Part shown: piece by piece, positions 1 to 12,200 of the stretch
How the letters are laid out: every line of letters starts with the position of its first letter
Position numbering within the stretch: position 1 is the first letter of the stretch
Origin: Chlorops oryzae
Lineage: Eukaryota; Arthropoda; Insecta; Diptera; Chloropidae
Length of the DNA stretch: 64,000 nucleotides
Direction of reading: 5' to 3'
NCBI GenBank assembly: GCA_020466095.1
Contig: CM035807.1
Span: 77,145,367-77,209,366 of the forward strand
Program-made: the position numbers and the translations under genes
The notes under the pieces: generated by a model
What the model saw: only the letters and a program-made list of their open reading frames with translations
The model's database searches: none
What the model was told of the DNA's origin: nothing

Positions 1-1166
1 GGAACAGGCATCGGCATGGGCACCAGCATCACTAGCTCCAGCACCAGCGACGAGGCACAGTCACTTTTGGCCGTCGGGCAATAACTTAACTTCCAAATGT
101 GGAGTAGAAGGGACTTATGTACTCTCATGTTTTGTCATGTTGCGCGGTATCATGGCGTTTTGTAGGCATTTCTGGCATGGTGTTCCATGGCGTTGCGTTT
201 TCCTTTTCCTTTTCCGCTGCTTCGCTTTCGCACTTCCCTAATCGAGTAAAAATCGGCATGAAAATCTAAATCAGCATTGTACACTTGCCTCCAAGGTACA
301 TCGCAGGCACATCGCAGCACGCACCGCGATAAAATATTCAAGCGGCCAGAATGAGCTCGCACATTAATAATGCAGGATGCTTAAATACGAAACGCCAATG
401 ACATAGCGAACGACACGACCGGATGCCGGCGTGCTCGTGCGTGTGTGTGTATAGGTGAAGAAATGGCCGCAGAGCACCTTCCATACACCTTGTTGCGTCG
501 CATTATATTAGAAAATCACCTGCGGCGCTTGCTGGTTGAAAGCCTGCTTGCCGCCGTGGTGCGATCTTCGACGTCTCTGTTCGTATAATTGACAATTGCT
601 GAGTTTGATTCAATTTTTGGTGGAAATTTCATGAAGATTGGATGTTGTGGCTTTCAAACCAAATTATTATTTCCACTTTAATTGAGGTTACTAAAGTTTT
701 GTTAGAAGTCTCTTAGGGTATGTATATACATATGTATGTATGTATATAAAGGAAATTTGAGAAATTAAGCTACAAACTACTGCAGATTATTTTATTAAAT
801 TGATACTCCCCTTTAATATGATTACTTCAAAAATTTTTCAGTATAAATTTGCACACTCCTACTGACCTGGTAACGAATGTCACGCGAATGTGCGCCCATA
901 TAAAACACTTAACTCGACACGTCAATCCTTCAAAATCCTCTTCAGTCTATTTTTTTTTTTTTGTTTACATGTTATTTTTTATTTTTGTAGACAACTACTT
1001 AAACTATACATCAAAGTTCCACGTCACAACGTCATATCCGACGCTCCGAGCGTCCATCTTAGTCGGAGACTTTTCTCCTTATGGTCACAAGCTCCATTTT
1101 TAATTTATGATGGCACTTTGTTATGGTCTTTTTGCGTCCACAATACTTACAGTCCGAAGACCTGGC
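1..1166. other. Intronic or upstream sequence; low-complexity codon-like repeat at the left edge
   Basis: Positions 1-84 are a GGCATC/AGCACC-type repeat that happens to be open in frame 1 and ends at TAA (82-84). It could be the tail of an upstream exon but reads like simple intronic repeat (compare 59069-59146). A CpG-containing stretch follows at 150-350. From 600 the sequence is AT-rich with a TATG/TACA tract at 720-750. I see no supported gene here. Confidence 0.4.
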
Positions 1167-1322
1167 CAGGGGCGGACTGGGGGTAAAAGGGCCCACCGGG
1201 CGTTTGAAAAATGGGGCTTCGTTACCTAAGAAAGAAACAAAAAACGTAACCGCTAAAAAGCACAGCGAACTGGGGGCCCACCGGTCTTATGCCCGGTTGC
1301 CCATGGGTCCGGTCCGCCCCTG
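1167..1322. mobile_element. hAT-like MITE with perfect 8-bp TSD
   Basis: The 156-bp element begins CAGGGGCGGACTGGG and ends in the complement of CAGGGGCGGACCGG. It is flanked on both sides by GACCTGGC (1159-1166 and 1323-1330), an exact 8-bp target-site duplication. Both inverted ends also share CCGGGC and GGGCCCACCGG motifs. The CAGGG terminus and 8-bp duplication are the hAT signature. It is non-autonomous, and the exact duplication suggests a comparatively recent insertion. Confidence 0.88.
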
Positions 1323-1330
1323 GACCTGGC

Positions 1331-4300
1331 ATAGAGCAATAGAGATATAGAGATAGCGAGAGAGAGCGGGAGAGAGGGAAAGATTACGCCGAGAAGTACA
1401 GAAAAACGACCAATCATAAATTTAGTATTCTTTGCTTTATTAAGTATTTTATAGCCATGGAACTTTCTTTTTCACTTTACTATCCCATTTTCACTTGAAC
1501 CTCCTTCGCGTTCGTTTCCTTCATTCGGCATATCCACATTTCTGGAACTGGGTCCGTTCGTGCAGGCACTTTGGTTAATTTTTGTGCTACACAAGCTTAA
1601 TTTATACAATTTTCTAACAGCATGAGGTATTTAAACGCTTGACTCGCGCCATGCTATGTCATCGTTGCTGATTTAATGTGTCACCGAATGGTGTGTCTAG
1701 CTGCCATTACCATCGCTATGAGCTTTTATTTTAATTTTTTTCTCTTTATTTTATTTTGTTTAATATCTTTTCCTTTTCCTGTTTTTTGTGTTTTTTTTTT
1801 ATTTTTGATTACATTTCCGAGAGTAGAAAAAGTGTTTGTGTCAACCGTTTTAATCGTGTGGAACGTATTAAAGTGGTGTCGAGCACTTTCGGTTGGGCGG
1901 CTCTCAATGTAATAATGGCGCAAATGGTTTTAATTAGAATTATAAATATTATTGGACGTCATTATTAATATTAACACCATTACGTTGCATTATTCACTAA
2001 TTAATAATGTCAAAGGTTTTCAAGTGAAATCGACAGCAGTGGGGTTTTCAGGTGCTTAGGGCATATTAATTAAATCATTTGTTCTGAAGCTTGTTCTTGT
2101 TGTGCCTCTCAATTTCAACTGTAGTGAGAGAAATTATTTGGAAAATTAAGATTAAAGGACGCTTTCCATTGAACTAGTATTGAGTTAGCCATTGTCTTAA
2201 GGTATAAATCAGTAATTATTTCTTACAAAATGCCTAAAACATATATAAGGTTAGCATGAAAAGTAAAAGAGGGTAATGATCTGCCGTTAGGTGAGGCGGA
2301 CGATTCCTCAGGGCCATGGCTTCTCAAAGGCGCTCTGGATTGAGGAGAATTTTCTTTGCTAATGCTTAAGTGTCGAGGAACTCCTAGGAAGGAAAATACC
2401 CAATGGACCTCTAGTTTCTATCGGTGAGCTTAGAAACGATAAAAGCGGAACAGGGAAATCCGGACAGTGAAAAATTTTGAGGCTTTTATATGTGTCTACA
2501 TATATTAATTCTTTTCAAGGAGTTCAATAATTCTTCACTGAAAATAGGACGGGGTTAGCAGCTTCTTAGTTGAAGCCTTTATTTTCGATATTGGACTCGA
2601 ACTGGGGGATCTTCTATTGATCCCTTCAAATAATTGAAATTTACAGTAGAAGTTTATTTCTCACAAAATTTTCTCACTGAACAGAAACAGGAAGGTAGCG
2701 TTCGGTGGCATTGTTCTTCCAAGACTCAGTCGGGGTGAAAAGTCCATCATGAAGAAGTTGAACCATACGCCTTCAGTAAGGACATTTCTTTATTAGACTA
2801 TATCCACATAAAAGTTCTAAAATATAAAACGAAGCATTTATTCATTTCTACCATTACAAGTGTCATATGAATAAGTTTTAATATATTCTGTCGTCCTCGC
2901 GATTCAAACTTCCGTCAGCCATTAAAAATTTCCTACGCTTAAAAAAGACAATGTAACCAAGTCGAAGTAAAAATGCTTAAATGGATTTCAAAAATAATTC
3001 CCTCAATCAATTTTTGTGGCTAACTTAATCGCATGAGAGCAATCATTAAACTTAAGAGAAACAAACTTTTTAATAACGTTTGAATTCTTTGGCCACAAAA
3101 TACGTTAGCATAATCTCTATCAATGATTGCATCCGACCTGCTGAGCGTTGCTGCCCATCCAACTAACTTCATTTGCTAATGACAATAAAATAGAACCGCA
3201 ACAACAATGATTGCATTAGAAGTTCGGATACATTTACCCACCAAACAGAGTGGGCGATAGAGAGAAGGATAGTGCTAAGGATGATGAGAGGGTAACGCTT
3301 CAAATGTTCGGTTTCAATAGTACAAAGAGACGAAAGTAATGAAAGCATCCACTAATTGTTATTGCTAAACTAATCTAATCGAAAAGTTGTAAACAGTTTC
3401 GTTTCGGGATCAATTTGTTGTGCGGTCGTAGTGTTCGTGTTGTTGTTGCTTCTCCTCTTTTAACCATCGTCAGTGGTTTTGATGTATATTCCGACTGTTG
3501 TTGAAGGTTGTTGTCCTTGCTGTGCTCTTTTGAGAGCGTAATTGATCATTACGATTCTGTGAGTTCAAAAAGAAGCTAATTGAAACACTTTGTCGGTTTC
3601 CGTTTGTGGTGGATTTCCTTTCCGCTTTTCGAATGTGTGAATTTCGTTTGAAAGACCGACAGGAAGAGTCCGTCCGGCCGTCCGTAGAGAATTCAATTAG
3701 CAAATTGGTTTTTCCATCGAAGAACCCCAAAAAAAGGATTTATTTTTGATTTTTTTTTTTTTTTTTTTGCTTTTTTTTTATTAAGTAGGTTTATTAGCTA
3801 AATCTATTCAATCGAATTCCTTGTATCGTGATGCAAGTAGGCACTTTGAACTACATTATCAACGGCCGTTAAATCAAGTTGAGCAATTTCAAAGGAACGC
3901 AGAATTTTCCTGGTGAAGAATATCGCACCTTCCTATGGACGACATCATCGTTTCCATCGTGTGGCAGTTTGTTTAGCGCTTGGCACGCGTTCCGTGCATG
4001 CATTTTCCTGTCAACGCCTTCACGCCGTGGTACCGTCATATTGGCATTAGCATTTCGCAGAAAGGCCACATGCCAAATTCGAAAGGTACACACACGTTCG
4101 GTGCGTGTGAAAATTGTTCGAGTGCCGTTTTCGTTCCGCCTTCGTACATGAACGTGTGTATTCACGAAATAATTTGCGTTCATAAAATTTTTATTCGTCG
4201 AATTGAACATTGTGCGAACGACACGAGCCAGGAAGTCATATTCGTTTGTTGAGCTCCTTGGAATGGCGAAGGTTGACTTGCCACATCAATATCGAATATT

Positions 4301-4998
4301 ATTATTCGTTTTATTTAATAATTTTTTTCGGTTTTTTTTTTTTTTTGTGGGTCTATAACGTTTCGAGGGGAACTGTAAAGAGAAAATTTATGAGTCTTGC
4401 GTCACAGGGGGAATTTGAAGGATCGTAATGAAAAAAAAACTTCATGAATGTTGCTGTGAGCGCTTTTGCCTCGAAATCGAATGAATCCTTGAAATGTCGT
4501 CCGAGATATATTTTCATTGTTAAGAATACCGCCTTTTCTTATCCCCGTAGATATACCATAAAAAAAATACATAGCTCTTGTAAGGTACTTAGCTTTAAGG
4601 TGCTAAATTGAACTGTATCTCTGTCACCCTAGTCCAGTGCTGCCCAACACGACAACCCAGCAGTTGTTTAGGTAATGCATGGCATTAGTTTACGAAAAAT
4701 CTTACCTTCACCATCTGACGGTCATTTCTTAAGCAAAATTTTCTGCTGAATCCGACTATGTTTTAAAGTAGAACAGGTTTCGAGACGTTTTCCATTTTTT
4801 TAGTTTTGAAAAAAAAGGGTTGGTAAATTCCAATTATCTCCGGACATTCTTAACCGATTGAAAATTTGTAGCTTAAAAATTTAGGGTATTTGAGTTCCTT
4901 ATAAACGATGCCTAGAACATCTTTTGATCCAACCATTGGCTTAAGAGCTAATAATTAATTTTCCAGAAATTTGCTACATATTTAACAAAATTACTTAA
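1331..4998. other. Intronic/upstream stretch without recognisable gene
   Basis: A GAGA-type tract occurs at 1340-1380. AT-rich unique sequence runs to about 3200, followed by a more CpG-containing stretch at 3400-4260 broken by poly-T at 3750-3780. The 3400-4260 block has the feel of a 5' untranslated region or promoter, but I find no initiator or donor that I would defend. Open frames here are short and overlap on both strands. Confidence 0.4.
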
Positions 4999-5710
4999 AA
5001 AACAACTAAGAAAGCTAAAGTCGGTCAAGCCTGACTTTGAAATACCCAGCGTCCCGACATTATTGGCGCACTATGTTTTTCCTCTGCATTTGTGGCGTGG
5101 CAGTGAGCGGGCCACATAAATTTGTTTTCCTACACCTTTCATTCGCCTTGGTCAACCTATGTTGCGAATTTGAAGCTTCTACGCCTTTTACTTCACAAGT
5201 TACGATAAGCCCTTACTTGTGGGCTTATTTGTGGGCGTGGCTCGAGGAGGACGGCGTCCATTTTTTTTTCAGGATATGTCCCTTTTCGTATTTTACCAGT
5301 ACATCAAATATCAATTAAATGTGTTGAGTGGTTCGCAAGTTACAAGCATTTTACTGAAAACACATTAAATTCATTTGTGGGCGGGGCAGTGGGTGGATGT
5401 CTCCCATTTTTTACTAAGGATCATACTCGGACCCCAGGATACATGTGTGCCAAATTTGGACTTCATTGGTTCAGCCGTTTCGGAGGAGATCTGACCACGG
5501 ACGGACGGACAGACGGACGGACAGACGGACGGACGGACAGACGGACAGACGGACAGACGGACGGACGGACAGACGGACATGTCTAAATCGATTTTGTTTT
5601 TGATCCTGATCAAGAATATATATATATGTCTATATATACGGAGCTTAGTTCTCCCTGTTACAAGAATTGCACAAAACTAGTATATCCTGCTTACGCTGGA
5701 TATAAAAATC
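4999..5710 (+). mobile_element. Mini-me-type dipteran element, plus orientation
   Basis: The copy starts near AACAACTAAGAAAGCTAAAG and ends near CTTACGCTGGATATAAA. In order it holds the AGCGTCCCGACATTA block, a GGGCGTGGC block, a (GACG/GACA)n tract at about 5498-5578, a short conserved spacer (AAATCGATTTTG..., GATCCTGATCAAG), then a (TA)n tract at 5616-5640. The paired GTCY and TA tracts separated by a conserved core are what is described for mini-me elements in Diptera. A reverse-orientation copy lies at 51909-52860. Open frames across the GACG tract are repeat artefacts. Confidence 0.8.
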
Positions 5711-5884
5711 ATTTTTAGTCTAAATCACACAATGAAAAATTAGTTTTTACTTTTAGTTTCTTTTTTCGACATCAAAGAATGATCTTTTAGGAAGAAAGGA
5801 AGCATTAAAAATATGGTATTTACAAGCATTAAAGAAAAAACATTCAAAACTGAATTTTACTAATAGTACCTACTGATTATACAG

Positions 5885-6995
5885 TAGTGATGGAACGAAT
5901 ATTCGGCCACTATTCGGTATTCAGCCTCTTTTTCCCATATTCGGTGTTCGGCCGAATAGTAGAAGCAAGTCATAAAAAAATCAGCAGTAACTAAACATTA
6001 AATTGTTCTCATAATAAATTAAAAATATTCGATAAAAGAAAACTAAAAATACAGCACATTTGCCTTTTAATCTTTAAAAATATGTAATGTATTCTAAAGT
6101 AACCTGACCACATATTTTTCGGAAAAAATCGGACCACAAAAAAAAAAGGTTTTCATTTCTTTCGCCTGAACTCGGATCTCCATAAAAGAATTCATTAAAA
6201 AACGGTAAAAAAAATAATACACGAAATATTTTATTTTGTAATCATACAAAAGCAATTCAATGGGGGTTGTTATAGGATCTCCTTCATATTTTTAAACCGC
6301 GATGTGAACACTCAGATCGTTGAACGCAAATGATGCAGACGTCAAAAAGTCGATCGCAGCCAACGTCACGTTCGACTCAACGAAAGAGAGCACAAAAGGA
6401 TTGCCCGAGTACGTGCAGCTAAAAAAAAACCCTCAACTTTTCTCTACCTCCCCGTATTTCGTCTCTCCTAAAAACTGAAAATTGACCGTCAACAATTGAC
6501 TAATGTAAATGGCCACAATAGGGCAGTCTCAGTGCCAGTATTCAGCTGATACTTTCAATAGCGGAATACTGCCACTGCCACTGATACTGCCCTATTGTAA
6601 TCAGGCCTTTACTCTAATGTCCAAAACAGTGCTGCCAACTTAGTTGTTTTCCCAAGATTTTTAGGGGGAATTTGAAGAATGTCGAATACGCGTAAAATGC
6701 AAAATGCCACAAAATATTTATTTTTTGGCGAGAGGCCAAAATCGGACCTGTCGCACCTAGGTTTGAAAAATCGGACCAAGTCCGACAAAATCGGACCACG
6801 TGGTCACGTTATTCTAAAGTTTTCCTAATTTTCTCTGACATAAACATTAAAGACAGTCGTTCAATTTTTCAGTGGAAGCTTTTGTCTTGGCACCATATGC
6901 TCGGGAGTAGGCCAAAGTTGTCTTTACTACGTGGTTGACCGAAAGGTTAACCGAATATTCGGTATTCGAGCAAATCACTGTTCGTGGCATCACTA
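5885..6995. mobile_element. hAT-like non-autonomous element (outer element of a nested pair)
   Basis: The left end TAGTGATGGAACGAA and the complement of the right end (TAGTGATGCCACGAA) form imperfect inverted repeats. Both arms carry ATATTCGG motifs just inside. The flanks TTATACAG (5877-5884) and TTACGCAG (6996-7003) match at 6 of 8 positions, consistent with an aged 8-bp duplication. The element encloses a second TIR element at 6100-6811. No transposase frame is seen. Confidence 0.7.
6100..6811. mobile_element. hAT-like MITE nested inside the 5885-6995 element
   Basis: The left end TAACCTGACCAC pairs with the complement of the right end (TAACGTGACCAC). The direct flanks TTCTAAAG at 6092-6099 and 6812-6819 are an exact 8-bp duplication. 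Repeated TCGGACC motifs occur near both ends. The intact duplication here, against the decayed one outside, fits the inner element being the younger insertion. Confidence 0.75.
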
Positions 6996-7250
6996 TTACG
7001 CAGGCAACCAAAAAAAAAAGTCCTGACACAGAAAGGTGAAGTTCCCTAAAACCATGGTAAAATGAACTCAATTTATAGGAAATTGATCATGATATGGCGC
7101 CATAAAAAAGCATACTCAAATTGAAACCAAGTTTTTCTTTAAATAGAGGAAATCAAATTTCTTTCACCTGAGTTCATTTGGAATTGAAATAATTCTATAT
7201 TTCCTCAAATGGAGTAAGTAGTTATCGATTATTTCTTCAAAACGAGTAAA

Positions 7251-8281
7251 ACTTTCCTCAAAATGAATAAAAATTTCCTAAAAATGTGTACAAATTATTT
7301 CAAAATGAGTAAGAATTTCCTAAACATGAGTAAACATTTCCTAAAAATAAATGAAATTTTCCTAAAAATGAGTAAAATTTTTCTTAAAATGAGTAAACAT
7401 TTCCTAAAAATGAGTAAAATTTTCCTCAAAATGAGTACATTTTTCCTCTAAATTAATAACAATTTTGTGATATATTTCTTATATTTCATGAAGAAAATTG
7501 TTCTTTATTGTATTATAAATCATTTTATTTACATTTGTGGATTCTTAGTTCTAAGATATATACAGGGTGCCCGGGAAACTTTACGCATAATTTTAACATG
7601 CGATAGCTTATATCAAGGGCAGTTTTTTTTTTTCTTTTTGTACCACTGGTACCGTTATTGAGTTATAACACTTAAATGATGATGCATTTTCTATAGAAAA
7701 AGGAAATTAATTCCTTTCGACAGCAACTACGCAACTGAATTAAACTGAATCAGTGATAATCTTAAAAACTTAAAAACTATTCTCCTTAAATTATTTTCTG
7801 GAAAATTATTCTTATTTTTAGGAAATGTTTGCTTATTTTTTAGGAAATATTTCCTAATTTTGAATAAATGTTTATTCACTTTGAGGATATGTTTACTTAT
7901 TGTGAGGAAATGTTGCCTTAGTTTTAGGAAATGTTTCCCCGTTTTGGGGAAATGTTTCCTCATTTTATGGAAATTTTTACTTATTTTTAGAAATTGTTTA
8001 GTTTTTTTTAGGAAATGTTTACTAATTTTTAGGAAATTTTTTCTCATTTTGAGGAAATTGTTTTTCTTTTTTAGAAAATCTTTATTCATTTTGAGGAAAT
8101 TTTTACTTAGTTTTAGGAATTGTTTACTCATTTTGAGGAAAATTTTACTTATTTTTGGAAATTTTTACTCATTTTTAGGAACGTTTTATTCATTTTGAAG
8201 AAATTTTACTTATTTTTATGAAATTCCTTTTCACATGGAAGAAAATTTTACTTGATTTAGGTAAATTCGTTTTCATTTTCA
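7251..8281. mobile_element. Foldback-like element with arms of 21-bp tandem units
   Basis: The left arm (about 7251-7455) repeats a 21-bp unit such as AAAATGAGTAAAATTTTCCT about nine times. The right arm (about 7790-8281) repeats the complement of the same unit more than twenty times. The arms are separated by about 335 bp of different sequence. Because 21 is divisible by three, the repeats stay open and translate inward from both arms as MSKIFLK/MSKNFLK heptads. That is a by-product of unit length, not evidence of a gene. Related single units recur at about 8510-8570. The boundaries are approximate and no TSD was identified. Confidence 0.75.
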
Positions 8282-8692
8282 GGAAAATACTGTACTGAAT
8301 CGAAGTTAAAATTAACCTCTACAAAAGCATTATTTCATTCATCGAAAGAAACTGCCCTCAATTTCATGTATTTCAACATACTCAATCCAAGGAAAAAGTT
8401 GAACTTGTTTTGAGTCTGTCCTAATTTCGAGCTAACTTAAAATAAGTACGGTTTTTCTATAACTGGGGAAAATTTCTCTGTTTGAAATAAAATTTAACCA
8501 GATTTGTGGAAAATGCATTTACTCAAATTGAGGAATTTTTTACTCATTTTAGGGGAATACTTTTCGTTCAGTGCAGGCTTTTGAGGTAAAAAGAAGGATC
8601 GGAGTTTTGCTTCCAAAAAAATAGGAGTATCCTGTAAGATACAGGATATATGGGAGCATACCCCCAGCGGCGCATTGCTAAATGAGTTTTGC

Positions 8693-9374
8693 CAGGACTC
8701 GGATTTTGTTGACTTTTATAAATTTAAAGCATACTTTATGGCGTAAAAATTTTATTTCAACTCACATAAAGTTAAAAGGCTTTTAATACTCGCACATATA
8801 ATCAGTATTTAGCGCGATAAATGCCGAATTGAAAACCTTTTCAAACTACACACATCTGCATTTAGCATCAGCCGTTTCATTTGTTGAATAAAGAGGCCAA
8901 CCGTCCCGCATTCTGCGGCACCGTCCTGAAATGACGTTCTCATTCTCATGTGGAAAATATTTAAATACCTACACAACCAATTCCAACAAGTTCTGTCATA
9001 TTTTGGATAGGAACTGGTGTCCCGCATTGTCTTGTTTTAAGGTTGTCGGCCTTATTGTTGAATGTTCGGACTGTGTTACTTAGAATAGAATCTTATTTCA
9101 TACTTTTGCGCCAGTGTTGCAGCGAAAGAGCTCTAAATGTATTTTATATTGACGGATAAATGCAGAATTTAGCTGTAAATGCAGATTTAGCCGCTAGTTT
9201 GAAAAGCATATAAGATTCAAATCGATTTTTAACTTCAATATGATTTTTTTTTAAGTTAGAAAAGCGGTTTGAACTTCAACTTCGCTAAACTTATTCGCAA
9301 AATGTTGGTAAAAAAAAGTTTTTGCCCATAAAAAATGCTTTAAATTTATAAAAGTTAACAAATTTCGAGCCCTG
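8693..9374. mobile_element. hAT-like TIR element
   Basis: The left end CAGGACTCGGATTTTGTTG and the complement of the right end (CAGGGCTCGAAATTTGTTA) continue as inverted repeats through TTTATAAATTTAAAGCAT, at least 45 bp. The flanks AGTTTTGC and GGTTGTGC match at 6 of 8 positions. A second, partial copy lies at 55569-55740. No transposase frame remains. Confidence 0.72.
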
Positions 9375-9499
9375 GGTTGTGCCCACAAAATGCATTACGG
9401 AAAGCATACTTCTAATAGATTACTTTTGCTTATATTGTAATCAGGGTTATATTTAGGTTTTTTTTCCTACAGTAAATGAGTGGAAAATTTCTCGAACAT

Positions 9500-9590
9500 T
9501 GATATAATATATTTGCTGCGTATGAAGTTTGAAGCGTCAGCGCTCAGCAGTCAGAAGGTCCGAGTTCGAATCTCCACGCAAGCCAGAAAA
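9500..9590 (+). repeat. tRNA-like SINE head (degenerate)
   Basis: The sequence GAGTTCGAATCTCC resembles a pol III B box and is preceded about 45 bases earlier by a weak A-box-like region. It is too diverged to fold as a functional tRNA. It is AT-rich downstream and sits about 350 bp upstream of exon A. Confidence 0.4.
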
Positions 9591-9934
9591 ATTCGAAAAA
9601 TGGTAAAGTTCAATGGAATACTCTATTCCATAATAATGGATGAAAAACCGAGCTATCGAAGTGAAATCTATATATATATGGTTTGTAATCGGTTCATTCT
9701 AGCATACTGACTGCTAAGTATTTGAGAAGTCTTTGACTCCGTAATGTGCATTTGCGCCGCTGGGCCGGTCTCACAGATCTTTAAACAAATTACGTTCACA
9801 ATATGAGTTTAAGAACGAGTATTTCTGCACCACCAACACTGCTGTGGCGCCAAACCATAACTAGAATCTTCTTCTTTTAATTTTTTGAATTAGAAAATTT
9901 ATAATCATAAATCTTTTTTTTACTCTTCAAACAG

Positions 9935-10221
9935 AGACACAATGTCTATCAAGATTGAGCCGCAATTATCGAGCATTGAAATCGACCAGGAAGGTGATTC
10001 GGATCCACCAAACGATGTTGAAATGGATACATCAACATCAAAGGAACTGGTTCCATACAATGAGAATGCCAAAGATCAGCCAGATCCTGATAATATAAAA
10101 ATGTTTGTCGGGCAAATACCAAAATCATGGGATGACTATCGCCTAAGGAAACTCTTCGAACCATATGGTCGAGTGCATACTTTGAATATTTTACGCGATA
10201 AAATCACATCGATTAGCAGAG
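9935..10221 (+). CDS. Bruno/CELF-family RNA-binding protein (aret- or bru2-type), exon A: start codon and first half of RRM1
   Basis: The exon follows a pyrimidine-rich acceptor ending in ACAG at 9931-9934 and ends at the donor G|GTAAGC (10221/10222). After seven untranslated bases the ATG at 9942 opens 93 codons plus one base. Residues 1-50 are acidic and Ser/Thr-rich and lead into DQPDPDN. RNP2 is visible as KMFVGQIP at residues 53-60, followed by the RRM1 helix and LNILRDK. Family knowledge: Bruno/CELF proteins have three RRMs and bind GU/U-rich elements to control splicing and translation. The ATG follows the acceptor closely, so at least one 5' untranslated exon lies upstream. Its join to exon B regenerates the Gly of RNP1. 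Assignment to aret rather than bru2 is not possible from this part. Family assignment is strong. Confidence 0.93.
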
Positions 10222-11014
10222 GTAAGCCTTATGTAGGTTAAGTGGAAATATAAAATCTCTCTCATGATTTAAAACAAGAGAAAATGCTTCTTATTAGACA
10301 CTTTCAAAATACGAGTTTAAAGCAACATAAATCGCGACAATCCGAATAGCCAGCAAATTCTCTAAGCGCATTCGTCGTGCAAAGAATTTGTTTCAAAAGG
10401 AACTGGAAAATTACAATAATGAATTGATCAATTTGAAATTTATTATGCGCGACCTCAATTACTTGAGACTCCAGGAAAATTTCAAATTTTTTATTTTAAT
10501 TTCATGGGAAAGCGTGCAGATGTTCGAGTAGAAAAAGGGCTCAGAGAAATGTCGTATGACATAAAAGGGAATGTTTCGTAGTTTAGAAGGAAGGAAATAA
10601 TTTTTTTTCTTTTTTAAATGCATGTTGGAAAACATTTTTAGAGTATTTAAAGTCTAATTACTACCTTTAGTCTTGTGTGCTTAAATAAATCGGCTATAAT
10701 TTCTTTCAAGTACATATTGCATGCCAAGCCTCAAAATGGCCTCACTGTTCGTGTATTTAGAATTACTACCTATACTATTACGAAAGCTCATCGTTCTAAC
10801 TGACTTAAAGTAAACATACATACAATACATAAGTACTTAGTAAGTTGCATGTGAATCGCTGCGTGTCTCAAACAGAAACAAAAAATTAATCCCTTCAGAA
10901 AGTTTCATGTAAAATGAAAAGTTTTTGTCAAAGTAAAATTTGTCTCTTTTACATGTGCGTTTTCTTCTAAATGTTTTTTTTCGTTTTTTCTGCTTTCCCC
11001 CTTGTGTTTTACAG
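10222..11014 (+). other. Intron between exons A and B of the Bruno/CELF gene
   Basis: The 793-bp intron has donor GTAAGC and acceptor TTTTACAG, with a long pyrimidine tract at about 10968-11014. I see no repeat or internal gene. The short frames at 10360-10500 carry stops and look like noise. Confidence 0.85.
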
Positions 11015-11097
11015 GGTGCTGTTTTGTAACGTACTACACACGTAAAGCTGCTTTAAAGGCACAAGATGCCTTGCATAACATTAAAACCTTGGACGGG
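11015..11097 (+). CDS. Bruno/CELF-family protein, exon B: second half of RRM1
   Basis: This 83-nt exon lies between a long T-rich acceptor ending in TTTTACAG (11014) and the donor GTAAGT at 11098. Joined to the single G left by exon A, it reads 28 codons beginning [14 protein letters not shown] and ending KTLDG. It contains the RNP1 core (G-C-C-F-V-T-Y, about residues 94-100). The 83-nt length and phase match what I know of the corresponding vertebrate CELF1/2 exon, which supports orthologous gene structure. The intron before it is only 793 bp, against 5.6 kb after it. The exon is too short to show as an open frame from an ATG. Confidence 0.93.
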
Positions 11098-11699
11098 GTA
11101 AGTAAATTAGTTAAATAATTTCATTCTCATACATCGAATCTTGTGCTATGCAATGTCAATTATTGTCCAATTTTGTGTCGTTGCGTTAATTTGTTTGCAC
11201 ATGCTAGGCATATCACTTTAAATCGATATTTTAATAAAATTTCACTGTTCAAAGTTCAAAGAGAAGAGCGTAGAAAATATTTCAAAATATCGTTGCATAC
11301 TTTTAGGTAGGAACATTGCAAAATATCTTTCTGTCGATATTCTAATGCCAGACTAATATTTTTTGCCAATCAAAATAGAGGCGATAAAGTCGGCTGCGAT
11401 CCCATGATCCCCAGTGGGATATTAAGGTTTTGTTGATTTTGGATATACTTATGTAAAAAAACAAAAATGGGCCGAAAATCAATGCCTATGAAAACTCGTC
11501 ACTTTGATTCTATTATATAAAGATTGGGTATCATTTAAGCAATGAAAGTCTCAAATTTAAGCCTGGAAGTATGCAATGTGCTTTTGTTATATATTTTGCG
11601 AAAAGATAATGGGACATAGCTTTGGAACTATAAGAGTAAAATCCTTATCTCCTTTAAAATAAGTAAAAAGAAAATCGTAACTGCTCTAAAACCGGATTT

Positions 11700-12200
11700 T
11701 TTCAAGATGTTTTGATGAAATTCGATAGTTGATTATATTTAAAGACAAGTTATTCAATTTACAAAAATTTGAAAAGTGGGCGTGGCCAATGGGCGTTTTT
11801 CGAAAATTGCCTCCAAAACCCGAAATTGAAATGGGATTTGAACGAAATTTGGCACTATGCTTCCTTTGTAGCCATAAACATGCTCTCCAAAAATTTCTTT
11901 GATAGGTCCATTATTAAGGGTACCGCCACCACTAGAGTCTGTGACAAAAATCCCAAAACTGCCTCAAAATCGGACTTTTTCCAAATATTTCAATGAAACT
12001 TAGAATTTGAGTCTCCGATTAGAAGCCAAAAAAAATTGGAAAAGTGGGCTTGGCAAGGGGCGGTTTTCATAAAGAAATTTAACAAAAGTCGGTATTTGGT
12101 GGCCTTAAACACCTCTTGGTATTAAAAATTATTTGAACATGTGTGTCTGTGTCGGGTTCTATTGTTAGGCTCGCCTGACTATAACACCCTTACTTGTTTA
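11700..12200 (-). mobile_element. Diverged mini-me-like repeat with a tandem sub-unit
   Basis: Two diverged units about 268 bp apart each carry GAAAAGTGGGCGTGGC-type sequence (11771 and 12039) preceded by a CGGA(C/T)TTTTT block. The right edge reads GCCTGACTATAACACCC then TTACTTGTTT. This resembles the terminal CTTACTTGTTT of the mini-me copy ending at 52860. The GTCY tract is missing, so the assignment is tentative. Confidence 0.45.

Noticed and set aside
1..84. Possible C-terminal exon of an upstream gene ending at TAA
   Set aside because: The frame is a short repetitive GGCATC/AGCACC run with no acceptor visible, and other intronic repeats of the same style occur.
5371..5613. Frames with SVCPSVRPSV or DGRTDGRTDG repeats
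   Set aside because: These are translations of the (GTCY)n tract of the mini-me element; the same occurs at 51932-52389.
7558..7600. Mariner-like terminus starting ACAGGGTGCCCGGGAAAC
   Set aside because: No matching inverted end found in the next 2 kb, so I did not list it as an element.
7727..8131. 134-codon minus-strand frame of MSKxFLK heptads
   Set aside because: It follows from a 21-bp tandem unit with no stop in one frame. The opposite arm gives the same peptide, so it is a repeat artefact rather than a protein gene.
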